DNA of 64,000 nt from Helicoverpa zea (lineage: Eukaryota; Arthropoda; Insecta; Lepidoptera; Noctuidae), in NCBI RefSeq assembly GCF_022581195.2, contig NC_061459.1, positions 5,704,001 through 5,768,000 on the forward strand, read 5' to 3'. How positions within the stretch are numbered: the first letter of the stretch is position 1; each line of letters starts with the position of its first letter. Position numbers and translations under genes: made by a program. The notes beneath the pieces are model-generated. The model was not told where the DNA came from and ran no database searches. It saw only the letters and a program-made list of their open reading frames with translations. This document shows, in pieces, positions 35,024-48,800 of the stretch.

Positions 35024-37461
35024 ATGGTTGTTGGATCAGCGACGTACCCAGGGAGGCAAGTGCTTCACAAGATGCAACCAATGGGAATGACTCCCCGTGA
35101 GCTGTCAGAGTACGATGATTTGGCTACAGCACTTATAGTGGATCCATACCTTGGCATCAATACACACAAAATGAATATTCGATATAGACCACTAAAAACA
35201 AATAAAGAAGAGCTGAAAAGTATTATTAAAGAATTTATCCAAACACAGGATTACAACAAAGCATACACAAGACTGGCAAATGGTGAATGGATGCCAAGAC
35301 ATTTTAGTAAAAATAAACACCAGCAGAGCAAACTAAGAGAACATGTTAGTATATTATTTAAGCATCCTTCTTAATAATGATATGCTTAGTTATTGTTGTG
35401 ATTACTTGTGATATAAATATACTGACCTCTTTGTGACATAAAGTCTAACATCCATTAGCTACAAACATTACTGATACTGCCGCTGGTGACAGTATGTAAA
35501 GCTATAAAGTCCATGGTTTTTGTGTTTCTATCTACAAACTCTATCACACATTACAATATACTTCTCTGAGTTGTTATACTATATTCTCTACTTATAAACC
35601 CTTTACAATCAAACATTATAATTGATGATTTCATTGTTGCTTTAGAGTTTCATATTTTAATAAGTAAATTTTCTTATTTCAGATTTATCGATATTTGCGA
35701 GTGTTTGATAAAAAAGCAGGGTTTGTTATTGAACCTTGTTATAGGTATTCTTTGGAAGGTCGAGTAGGAGCCAAGATTTCAACAACCAAAAAATTTTTTA
35801 AACATGAGAGGATAGATTTTCTTGTTGGCTGTATTGCTGAAATGACTGAAGAAGAGGAGAAGCAATTACTTCATCCAGGAAAGAATGATTTCTCTGTGAT
35901 GTACAGCTGCAGGAAAAATTGTGCCCAGTTATGGCTTGGTCCTGCAGCATACATTAATCATGACTGTAGACCTACTTGTACATTTGAAGCGACTGATCGT
36001 GGCAAGGCTTTTGTGCGTGTGTTGAGAGATATTGAAGTTGGAGAAGAGATTACTTGTTTTTATGGAGAGGATTTTTTTGGAAATGGTAACTGTTACTGTG
36101 AGTGTGAGACTTGTGAAAGACGAGGTAAAGGTGCATTTTCTGTACAAAATGCACACACTGACGAGCAAGCAACTAGATACAGATTTAGAGAAACAGATAA
36201 TAGAATAAATAGAACAAAAGCTAAACAGTCACAAAAAAATGTGAATGGCAAAAACCCTGAAAAGTCTCGAATATCTAGTAGGCAAAATTCCGACATTGTT
36301 TCGCCCTTAAGCATGAAGGAAATGAAACAAAAAGGATTAACGAAATATGATGCTGAAATGTTAATAGCACAAGGGTGTATCGCAGATGTTATTGATGGCA
36401 CAGTTAGTAAAGAGGCACAGGGGAGTAGAGAATCTTCAGCCTCCAGTCGTGGTGAAAGATTACGACGGCGGACAGACAGCAATAGAGCAACAAATGGCAT
36501 GACGCTGTCGTCCGCGGCTAACGTCAAACGCCGAGCACCACCATCACGCTGCTGCAGCACCACTAGCTCACGGAGTAGTCGCGACTCTCATACAGGCATA
36601 GTTTTAAGAAGTCACAAACGCTTACTTGATACCTGCTCACAGTCTACTTGTCCTAAACCTAAAAGTACTACAAAGCAAGGTACAGAGGTTAAAATTGACA
36701 GAAACCTTACCACACCAAAAGAGGAAACAGAGTTGAACGTATTAGAAGCAAACAAAATCAATATTAAAACTGAACCTACAACTGAAAGTCAAAAAGAGAA
36801 TATTGATTCTATTGAAATGACAAACACACACTTAGAAAAAACGGACAATGATTGTGATACAAAAGAATCTCTATTGCAAAGAACAGAATTGAATATTACT
36901 AATACAGTAGAAAAGGTTGAAACTTCCATGATTAATTCCAATGTACAAGAACAAATGGTTGAAAACAAAAGTGTTAATGACAATGCTTGTGTGAAAAGTG
37001 AGATATATGATTTTAGAGAAAATGTAAACCCAAGTGAATGTAAGGATAACAAAACCAACAAAATTCCAAAAATAGAAGTTACAAATAGAACTGAGGAGCC
37101 TAGTAAAAAAGAAACAGATTCAGGACCACCATGGTTGGCAGATAATTCTAATAAAAGTAGTGAATGCCCATGTACCCCTCCACGGCGAGGATTGAAACTA
37201 ACATTGAGGGTGAAAAGAAGCCCTGTTGTAGAGGAAGTCATGGATTGTGGTACTACAACAGAGGCAACCGAGTATGAAGTATTACGATTAGAGGGCGTTG
37301 ACCCCGAGACAGCGCGACGTTTGAAGAAGCGACGCAGGTCTAAGGAACGCCACCGCAAGCACAGCCCCATCCGTCCTCTGCCTCCAATGAAACGCTTAAG
37401 ATTAATATTTGGCAATGAGAGTCGTACTATCGATTTGCCAACTGCTATTTCAGCAGACTGA
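35024..37461 (+). CDS. Hmt4-20: histone H4 lysine-20 methyltransferase Suv4-20 (KMT5B/C type)
   Basis: Two coding exons, 35024-35344 and 35683-37461, phase 0, give 699 residues. Suv4-20 adds methyl groups to H4K20me1 to give H4K20me2/3, marking heterochromatin. The conserved N-terminal helical domain (about residues 10-107) starts after the ATG that follows the acceptor. The SET domain spans about 108-255: NHDC at 199-202, the catalytic-loop tyrosine within FYGEDFFG near 234, and a post-SET zinc site CYCECETC at 244-251. The remaining 440 residues are low-complexity and charged (Ser/Arg-rich 350-410, Glu/Lys/Thr-rich 430-590), with a basic KKRRRSKERHRKHS patch near the C-terminus, probably for chromatin or protein contacts. 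Antisense open frames over the second exon are shadows. A candidate AATAAA is at 38070. Confidence 0.96.
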
Positions 37462-39401
37462 CAGCCGCAACTACCTTATGGTTATTTTTCCACCGTTATT
37501 ATTCAATTATTTGTTTAATTGACACTGATTAGGATTATTTTAACTAGTATTTATTTTGGTGACGTGAAGTTCTGACATTTGAGTAATGTGTGATATGCAT
37601 CAGATTTTAATTTGATGATTCCATAAAATATTTATTAAAACAGAAATTAGAAAGTTTTTATTGATTTCATTAGTGCAAATTCAGTGCATGATAACCCATT
37701 TTTGTCAGGTATTTTCACGATCGTCAAATAAGTTGGTCTAACTAAACTTAGTGTCTGTTATAAACTAATGTTAATGTGTTGATATAATAATTATGTACAA
37801 AAGCCTTGTATTTTGTTTATGGCCAGATACGACTTATTTGAAGAGGGTGAAATAAGTCCTAGTGGATAACTGCCATTTGGTAAGAAAAAAAATTTAAAGA
37901 GTTCTTTTTGTAATTGGGTATGATTCTTACCATTTTAATTTATATATTGACATTGTTGACTTGCTGCAGGTAGATCTCATTGCATTGTATAATTTATTTG
38001 TTCTTGTATCAATGTCTTAATGAAATGTGTATATTGAATATGGTATGGATATTTTGATGAGCATAGTGAAATAAATTCTCTATTTAAAGAGTAATAATTA
38101 TTATTAGTAATATGTAGTCATAAATCATCAATTTGAACAAGGGTGTAGTCTTGAGACAAGTTTAAATCATTTCCAAAGTTAGTAAGTCAGGAGATTGTTT
38201 AGGTATATGAAAAACAGTTGTATCCAGAAAAAAATAGGAATGAATTAAATTGAGCTGAATTTTTAAGATGACTCTGAATATAATTTGGTTCTGAAATTTT
38301 CACAGAAACATGTGAATATTGTTAATATGTACAGTTTCATGTTGATTTTTAATGTAGTTATGGGAATGAAGTATAGCCTCGACAAGTATTATGCTTGTAA
38401 AAAGCTGTTCAGCAGTTGAATGTAGGGACATAGTTTGTATATAACAGTAACATAATTAAAATGTTGAAGTATTTGAAATACATTAAAATTGCGACAACTT
38501 TAGAGTGTGGGTACGATACAACTTTACGAAGGTACAGATGAGCAGGAACTGAATAAGATCATGAATAAAAACAACATAATATGAATTATAAAGCTATCAA
38601 ATATTTATTTTGTCAGGTCTAGTTGTGTAAACATGTCAGACTGAATAACTATTTCAATTCAAACCATGATATGTAAGTAACGAGCTCATTACTACTAAAT
38701 TGTGCTTATGCTTCAAGATTCATTGTTTTAGATCCCATCATCATCAGGCTGAATAGTAGTAGTATTTCTTTAAATCTCAACAAGACCAGACACTGTCATA
38801 TGTACCTACCTCTAAGAGTGGTCATTCTTACAAATTGTAGAATAATTTGTGTACTTTAGTTAAAAAGTATTGGCTGTTTAGAAAATTGATGCACACACCT
38901 TAACCATGTGGCTGGTTCAGTAACTGCAGTTGTTTGTGAATTGCTGGTTTTATTGCTAGCTATTGTGATATTCCTCATTGGAATAGTGTATGTAAGAAAT
39001 CTGTAATTTAGACAAAAGCAAGTTGCATATTGTTGACAAATATGAAATATTTTTCATTTCATTAAATATCACAATAAATTGCCTCAAGTTTCTTTCTAAT
39101 ATTTTGTTTCAATTTCTAGCATAAGTCTATGTACCCTACTTGAAGTAAATAATCCATCATCCATCTCCCTAAAAAATAAATATTTCATGGAAGACAGGAT
39201 TCTATTTTTATGGGTTTTTTATTTTCATTACAAGAGATCCATAATCACAATTTACAAATATTCGCGTAATTAATAACGAAAAATTTAGTACTTTGAGTTT
39301 GTTTATTATCAACTTAATGCAATATTGACATTGGTATGCCCATTCTCAGTATATTTGCTGTAACTCCTTATGGTGTGGGGAATGGGTAACGGCTTTTTAC
39401 T
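37462..39401. other. convergent 3' regions of Suv4-20 and Roc1a
   Basis: AT-rich sequence without genes. Suv4-20 (plus) and Roc1a (minus) end towards each other. Plus-strand AATAAA candidates are at 38070 and near 39070. Whether the two 3' UTRs overlap cannot be told from sequence. Confidence 0.55.
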
Positions 39402-40524
<1,123 letters not shown>

Positions 40525-42862
40525 ATTTTTTAGAAATACCTTATTTTTCAAATCTAAAATGAGGAAATTATTGTACACAAATTTGACAGGTATGTATGTA
40601 TGACAGACCGTTTCGTCCGAGGTTATGTGTTGCCATTTTTTAGAGGTGTAATGGGAAATAGGAATGTGTTTGGGTATTTGGCTTTCTAGTATACAACCTA
40701 TTTTCAGTATAACATTTTATTATCTCTCTTATTTTAACATTTTCCGTGGGCAAAGTCGAGAAACCCACGTATTTCTTTATCTTTTCTAAGCTTAGGCTGC
40801 CCGCTCACGTTCCGAAATCGGTGACTGATTCTTTTTTGGAGAAAAATAGAAGAAAAAAATTGGTCAGATTTAACTGTCCTTCAAAAAGTCTGATGAACCA
40901 CGAAAGATAGATAATGACTATGTCACCGTAAGATTACAAACATCGTTAGATTACAATCTATCTCGAGAGATTGTAAACTGTCGAATTATTGTGAACCGTA
41001 ACATCTGATTGCAATTTAACGCATTATTTTTCGCTATATTATAATCTATCGATGAGAAATTGTCAAATTGTCAACTGTCCGAAAGCTCTCCCTGATTGGT
41101 CAGTCATTTTGTAAGATCGAGAGCGATGTAGAGCGGTCAAATTGTCAACTGGCGTAGAACGGAATGCATCTTGCGCGCTGATTGGTAGAACGTCAAAAAA
41201 GACAATGTTCTTTGCTAGCTCTTTGACGTGCAAAAATAAGTGACGGTTTAATTTTTTATAAAATCAAAAATTGTACTTAATTTTTAAGACTCAAATTACA
41301 CACAATTAAAAATTGTATTAAAAATTGAAGTTAGTGACGAAAACGAATCGCTGCAAAACCGACTCCACGTAGTCTTGTCTGCCCTACCCCTAGAGTGCAA
41401 TTCAAAACCGCGTAGGCGCGGAGGGGCGAGGCGGCCTGCGAGCTGAGGCGCAGGTAGTTTCAGCGCTCGCCGCCGCGGCTGAGGCTGGCCGGCGGAGCCG
41501 GCCAGCAAGCCGAAGCTGCGGTGGTGAGCGTGAAAACCATCTGCGACGATAAGCTCGCATGGGACCGCCGGAGCCCCGCAGCGCCGGAGCCGTGACAGAA
41601 GTTATGCTTGCTGCATGTTGCATGCTTACTTCCATGCTGGGTCAATTAATATGGGATGTGTTATATTTTAAACAAAAAACTCAGTAGGTACGAGTAAAAA
41701 AATTAGAAGGTAAATAAATATTTTTATGATGTCATTTAATAGTATTTAAGAAGTTTACTGTTAGAATGCATGCTACAAATTTAGATGCAAAAAAATAACC
41801 ACCATGCTGAGTTGTATTTAGAGTGGAAGATAACTCGTGGCTAAGATAGTATTATTTAGATGCTCGACGCTTTATTAATTGTGGCTGACTTAGTAATTTA
41901 GAAGGCAACATACATTTTTGGGGGCGAATAATGATATTAAAAAGAAGCCTGTTTAATTAGCACCCCTTTTATTTTATTTTTAAATATTAGTTTGTATTTG
42001 AAGACAAAATACCTAACTGTATTTTTATAAGAGTTATTTTTATATAAATTTAATACTTGAAGAATTTTTGAAGAGCATTTATTTTATTTAACTGACACCT
42101 CTATTTCATTCCTAACTCTACGGGAACTCCATGGGAACAGAACGGCTGGTCGTGATTGGTCGATCTTACAAAAAGACTGACCAATCAGAGAGAGCTTTCG
42201 GACAGTTGACAATTTGACAATTTCTCATCGATAGATTATAATATAGCGAAAAATAATGCGTTAAATTGCAATCAGATGTTACGGTTCACAATAATTCGAC
42301 AGTTTGCAATCTCTCGAGATAGATTGTAATCTAACGATGTTTGTAATCTTACGGTAACAACTACAACAGTCCTGTCGTTATCAATGAGTTCAACGTAAAT
42401 GACAGTCCTGCGCTTGATTGCCGTGATTGCGGGTCTTACTGTCATCCTATCGGGCTATGAGACTGGGAGGATAAGCAGGGAGCTTTTGCGTAAATAAACG
42501 TGAAATCTAATTTCTTCAAAAAAGAACAGTGGCCATGGCCGACAATCGGCCTGGACACCATAACTCTAAGAAAAGTTATGATATGAGCTAACTTTGGTGG
42601 AAAGGAGTGCTATATCTTTTCTTCTAGAAGCAATTCCCAAAGTGGTATTCATTTTTTAAACTTTCTATTATGAAGCCTGGATTTATTGATTAAGCACGAC
42701 GAACTCGTGTGTCGGAAGAGAAACTTCGTAGCTAAAAATTTTGTGAGAATGGGCCACCATTCATATCATTAAGCGAAAGGCATACAGCAATAAACAATTC
42801 AATACAAAAACTTCGTTTTATATATTTCAGTCATTTTTTCTTTGTAAAGTATAATTCTAACA
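40525..42862. other. intergenic region, largely one inverted-repeat element
   Basis: Contains the Roc1a promoter side (just above 40524) and the element 40925-42355. At 42405-42495 an open frame of about 30 codons ending in TAA (...VIAGLTVILSGYETGR...) looks like a worn retroelement coding end; this is a guess. Confidence 0.45.
40925..42355. mobile_element. inverted-repeat element with a GC-rich core
   Basis: The ends 'accgtaagattacaaacatc' (40925) and its complement (ending 42355) continue as inverted arms of about 200 bp, including 'attataatctatcgatgaga' and 'ctgattggtcagtc'. No clear target duplication was seen. The core at 41400-41600 is strikingly GC-rich and holds a hairpin with a 10-bp stem (41484-41493 with 41497-41506). 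Open frames on the minus strand in the core are short and without recognisable domains. Confidence 0.7.
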
Positions 42863-45800
42863 TTAAGCACTGTGATGGTTTTTTAATTCTAACTCATCTG
42901 GATCAATATTGTTGGCTTCTCTCGTTCGTTTGTAAGAGTTTTTCCAGATTTCATAGAAACACACGGTTGCTTGAAATCGGTAGCACACAAGGATCGGTAC
43001 TGACACGTGTGTTATCAGAGTCCATGCCCAAACTCCATAGAATTCCATCTGTAGATAAAACAAAAAAATAAGTATATTTACTTATGTAGGTACCTGTATT
43101 TCTTTTAATTGTTTAGGGTAAAGGCTCCGAAACAATTTAACTGATTTGATTTGTGAAAATTATTTAATGAATATACATGAGCTAACTAAGACTGTTAGAA
43201 TTTTCAAATCGGACTCAAACAAACTTAGCTTTTAGCTTTATAATATCAACAAGTGGACTTAGTTTTATTTTTTAAAAACTCACAATCCTGTCATACCTGT
43301 AAGGGATGAAATTCTGCTCTTGAATTTTTAACTCTGTTGATAAGCCACAGAGCGAAGTTCCCCACTAGAAGGAATGTAACTAGTTGCCGACCCGGTCGTT
43401 GTCGGCCCGTGCCTGCACAACGTCTGTACCAAGAGTCCAGCACTAGCAGCGTTTGGCATGAACTTTGAATAACAGCACATAGGGGCGTTATGATCCTGGA
43501 ACATTGTTCAATAATCTTTGGTTAATGTCGACGGTTTTATTAGATAGATTTCAATAGAAAGGTAAAGGTAAGGTCTTTGTTCTAGATACCTGGTTGCTTG
43601 TGATTCTCCAGGGTATTGATGTATTAAGAAGCCAGCTCCAATTATTTGAAATAAGTAATATAGGTATACTCCACATTGAGTAACCAGCAGCAGTGAGTGT
43701 TCTAAAGGCAATGTTGACACTGCACGCTTGAGTGGCAATGTCCTCATTCTTTGAATGCAGGCTCCCGATCCTAATGTCATTATGAAGAACAATATTGATT
43801 CCCAAACGTTTATCTGTAGGGAAAGGAATCTTTTTATTTCTCTGTACGTTTTAAATAGGTACGAACGAATTGATCTTTTTAAATTTAGATTCTAGTAGGA
43901 ATGTACGTACCTGAAATAAAGCTAAGCTCATATGTTCTTGTTTTTGAAACAATCCATTGAAGAGCATCAGGCTGACAATAGTTCCAGCCAGGACTGCGAC
44001 ACCCATAAACAGGCCCTTATGTGCACTTCCACAATCTACAGAGAAATGGTTATTTGACTTGGCTCGGGCACAGCACTGCCGGTCTTTAGCAGTCACCATA
44101 GACGCAACTTCCTTCATCGGTTTCTAGAAGTGAAATCTTCAATTAATTCCGTGACCTAATTTATGTTACAACTCTTGTTTCCAGAACCAATCGAACATGT
44201 GAGAGCTAGAAGTACTTACCTAAATCAAACACGTAAACTTGAATAAATGTTAAGTACCTAAGTAAATAGTTATGTTAATAAGGTTTGGTAGATTCAAATT
44301 CATTGAAATGATTCAGTGTGCATTAAGTAAAATCTGAAAACTTACCGATCCTGGAACTGTACAGATATCGTTCCAGATTACGAAAATAATGATCGAGCAC
44401 AAAAGGCTGTATTCAACACCACAAGGCCTTAAATAAGGGTTCACGCTCCTAATGAGAGGAGTGATCATGTCGGACACATTGCAGGTCCAGTTGATATTCT
44501 TCGTTGTAAAGTTGAAAACGCTTAATGTCAAATTTGAAAAACTGTCTTCGGTGCTAGTGGATGGCTTTTGTTCTGATAAATAAGTTGCATTGTCCACATG
44601 ATTTGTTATGATTATTTTCGGTGGACCAGTGACGTTGGCATATCTGATAAATGCTGGACGATCGTAGGCCATTGCGATGATATCATCTCTTGTCTCTTGA
44701 ACGACGACGTTAAGCCACTCACATATGTTTGTTGCTATTAGATGCATGAGCCCGAATCTATCGAGCACCACCCCTCGCATGGGATCCAATATCTAGAAAA
44801 AAGATTCATTTGTAAATTGACATTCGTCATTTTTATCATTATTTTATAACACATATGGAAATATATTAGTCTTTCAAGTAAGTAAGCCTACATAATCAAT
44901 ATTAGGATGTAAGTATTCATGTGCAAAGATCCGCTAAATAAGTAAAAAATTCTAATTCAGAGATTTGGAAGAAGATTTCCCGTTAACTGCCACGATGCGG
45001 TTGGGCACCAATTAGCGAGTGATTAGTTTAACGAAGACTGTAAGATAAACTTAAACTGCCGCTGCAGTCCTTAACATACTTTCTGTACTTAGGTAAAAGT
45101 TTAAAGCAGATGATAGTGTGCAATATGATGATATGGAATAATATAATATGTATTCATAAAACTGGATCAGCAAATACATTTAATAATAAAATATGATAAG
45201 ATTATGTAGGTATTGTACTTCTATGCTCTAACATAAAGCATTTATGAACGTATTATAAGTGCATTTTGCTTGATTTCGAATTCTTGAAGTCGGGAAATAA
45301 CGCAAGAAATAAAAATTGTTTGCTTATTAGCGTGAGCAAAATTTGGGAAACCACACAATAGAAAACTTCGTGAGGCTTAAGTTAGCAGCTGTTGATCCGG
45401 CGGGTAGATACTTCCACGGTCAAGGTTATGATGATGTAGATGATTTTATTTCTAGCTGGTCACAGTTAACAGGGCCGTAATTTAATTAAACTTTAACTAA
45501 ATCTAATTTTAAAATTCTGAAAAAGGGGTAAAATGTGACTTAGCAGAAAATGCATTTTCTGCATAATGAACTACTCGTATACCTTCTCACTTTCAGTATA
45601 GAGACCACATTTATTTTTTCATGCTTGCCTTATACTTAAATTGCCGTATTGTTGTGTACTTAAAAAGTAGTTATCAAATTATTTCCAGGCAAATTCAGAC
45701 TTTTGTAGATACCTAGTATCGAAAAGCTGACATATAATTTCCTAACAGTAGTATATTGGGGATATGATTCAATGACTGCTTACTTACATCAGTATAAGAA

Positions 45801-48800
45801 AATATGAAGACGGTTTGTGCAACCAAGTACAGTATCCTCAGAGCTGGCTTTATGGCCACGATGGCGAGCTGACAATCCCCTGACAGATCGAAGTAGCCAG
45901 CGAACTGGAGGCAAGAGTAGATGATGGATCCTACTCCGAACCCTGCCACCCCCATGTGAAGGTAGAAACTGCCGTAGCGGGTGCGCTTTACGTTTTCTGT
46001 GAACATAAATTACGTATGCTTAATTTTAATTCTATGTATGTTTTTTGTTATTCTTTCATGCAAAAATTACTCTTCATATTTATGTCGATGAAACTTTATA
46101 GTAATATAGCTTATATATCAGAATAATATATAGGCAACTTTTTATTTAGATACCTACGTGCGGGAAGTAAATCTCTGGGGACGCGGGTAAAGCCGCGGTT
46201 GGAAGCTAGTTTAAAAAATATTTCTATATATAGTTGTTACAGATCTGAAATAAGGATTGATAAGACTTACCATCTTTCTCTCTTTTTGCTATTCGAAGAT
46301 GATAAAAAGTGTATCCCAAGAAGAGCATACTGACTATGTATAAATACATTGTGAATAGCTGAAAAAAGAAATCACAAATCTTTAGTTATGATGAGTCTTT
46401 AGTAGGTAAACACTATCACTAATTCCGTAGGATAAAACTGGTCTCAATGTTTTACACAAGAAATCTATATTTTACAGGTTTCCTTATTTTTGTATTTAAA
46501 TAAATTAGAATTAGGTTAGGTACGCTACAGTTATGTTTACTGTCATTGCCCCCATTTCCGAAATATTTTCATAAGTGGATAGCTCATTGTCTGTCTTGAG
46601 GGGTACCTAAAGGAAAAAACTTGCGAGTCACAACTAAGTAGATAGATAGTTCTAATTTACTCCTATGCAAATAGTAGGATAAAAAATATATCAATTGCCT
46701 ACAATTTAACTGAAATTAACCCAAAATTAGGTTGGTTTTGCGAACATAACTAGATAATGAATACGTGACATACTCACATCAGATGTAACATTAGTATAAA
46801 CTTCATTTTGTATGGTGCTCGTTACAGGCAACGCTATTCCTAATACTATTAATAATTTAGCATAAAATGCTGACAGGACCACGGTCATCGATTCACTGGA
46901 ACAATATGATATATTGTATCAATTAGCTCGTAATAACCTAAAACACGAAGCTAGTCAAAATTAATATGACGCCACAAAATTAATGAAAATCGTTGAGGAA
47001 TATTTAGCGGGGAAACGCCTTTATTGTAGCGCAGGTTATCCGGATTTACGGACTTTACTGAATAGTGTACGAAATTAACTAATTAATATCAAAACTGTTC
47101 TAAATTTGACGCTATTTTAGGGATTTGGGAAGCTAATTAAATTAGATAATTAATATTAGTGCATGCCTTTGCTGGTTAGTGCACGGCAAAGTAACTTTCG
47201 AAAATTACCAATGACTCTAGAGTGGTTAGTTTACATCAGTAAATATCATGTTTTTTTATTAGTGATGTGTATGGTCAGCATAATTGCTGTATAGCTTTTG
47301 CTGAGTCATGCACAATCCTCATATATTAGGAGAACTTTTTTCCCCTTTGGCAAGTCACTATTAGGGTGCTTACATAAAGAAACAGGTTTCCGGTACAGAC
47401 AAACCTGTACAGGTAGGTACCGATCAGTGCAGGTATAATATTTCAATACAATCCTTTTCACTCACTTATAAAGAAACAGGTTGTTTACCTGTTTCAACTT
47501 ACCTGTTTCTTTATACCTGCACTGATCGGTACCTACCCGTACAGGTTTGTCTGTACCGGAAACCTGTTTCTTTATGTAAGCACCCTTAGCGCAATGTTAG
47601 CAGAACTTACTCGCCGTGTGAGAGCGGTTTCCTCCGCGCGGGTTTGGGAATGCGCTCCATGCTGGAGTTGGAGCTGGCTGGCATCACGACGCTCAGGCGA
47701 GGAAGGGAGTGCGGTGGGTGCTCTCTGTAATGACACAAACTATATCGTTGTAGTTCTTTGGTGGGTACTATTTATTACCCAACTGCACTGGTAAACTTTA
47801 GCTTGGGAAGGAAAGATTATGATCAGTAGCAGAAGTCTTGTGGTGTGTTTTAAATGGGCTGTATAACAATGAAATAGATTTTTAATCAATCCAGCAGTGC
47901 CTGAGACTAGCACCATCAAACAAATAAACTCTACGGCTTTATTATATTAAATGTATGATATTGTTATTTAGCAGGACATTGTGTTAAAAAAAAAACTTTC
48001 TGTAGGTAAGTCGTTTCACTGTTTACAGATTGCTCTTTTTCTCATAATTTTATCTTTAAGACAGTATATGTCTATCAGAAAACGTTATATGGGATGTGCA
48101 TCTTACGGACATATATGCAGGTAATGCTTTAATTTATGATGATGTTATTTACTAGAAAACCTTTTATAAGAAAATCTGAGGATAATCATTCTTATCCATT
48201 ATTTATCAAAATAAACAGGCGTGAATTGGATTCGCGCTAAACAAAACAGCTCACTACATAATTACACGGAGCCGCTACAAAATAAATACAAAACAAATTC
48301 CTTACATAATAATATTAAAACTGTTGCATAAAGCGGTGTCGATTTAACGTTACACGAAGTTGTTTTGTTTGAGCGCGCGCTTATCTACTAATAGTGGGTT
48401 TTAATGAACCTCCTCGCCGCCCTGCCTCACCTTTCATCTTCAGGCACAGCGATGAGAGGCTCAGACCTCCGTCGCCAGTCCCTCGATGCATTTTGATTAG
48501 ATTTCTCTCTATTTTTCGTCATCAAATCCTTTTAACCTCCTTTAAAACGGCTTTGAAGTATAATTCACGTTTAAAATTGAATATTTCACGGTTTTTGTCT
48601 ATTGTAGATGTTGTGCGTCGCAGAGCAAATCACGAACTGCTCAGGATGATACAAAACGCAGCGACATGTCGCAAGCGTGTGTTAGTAATTAGTTTCCTAC
48701 TGTGACAGGGTTGAACTTGTACGCATGAATTCGGTCTACTTCATTATTTTGTGGAATACATATCTATTTATGCTATTTTCAATGTTAGACTTTTTGTTTG

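Noticed and set aside
36093..37415. Long minus-strand frames opposite Suv4-20
   Set aside because: They are shadows of the coding exon, start without support and show no domain.
41296..41645. Ala/Arg-rich minus-strand frames in the GC-rich core
   Set aside because: GC-rich DNA has few stops; no domain and no splice context seen.
48394..48705. 103-codon plus-strand frame in an otopetrin intron
   Set aside because: No ATG at its start and no domain; low-complexity Arg/Leu-rich composition.
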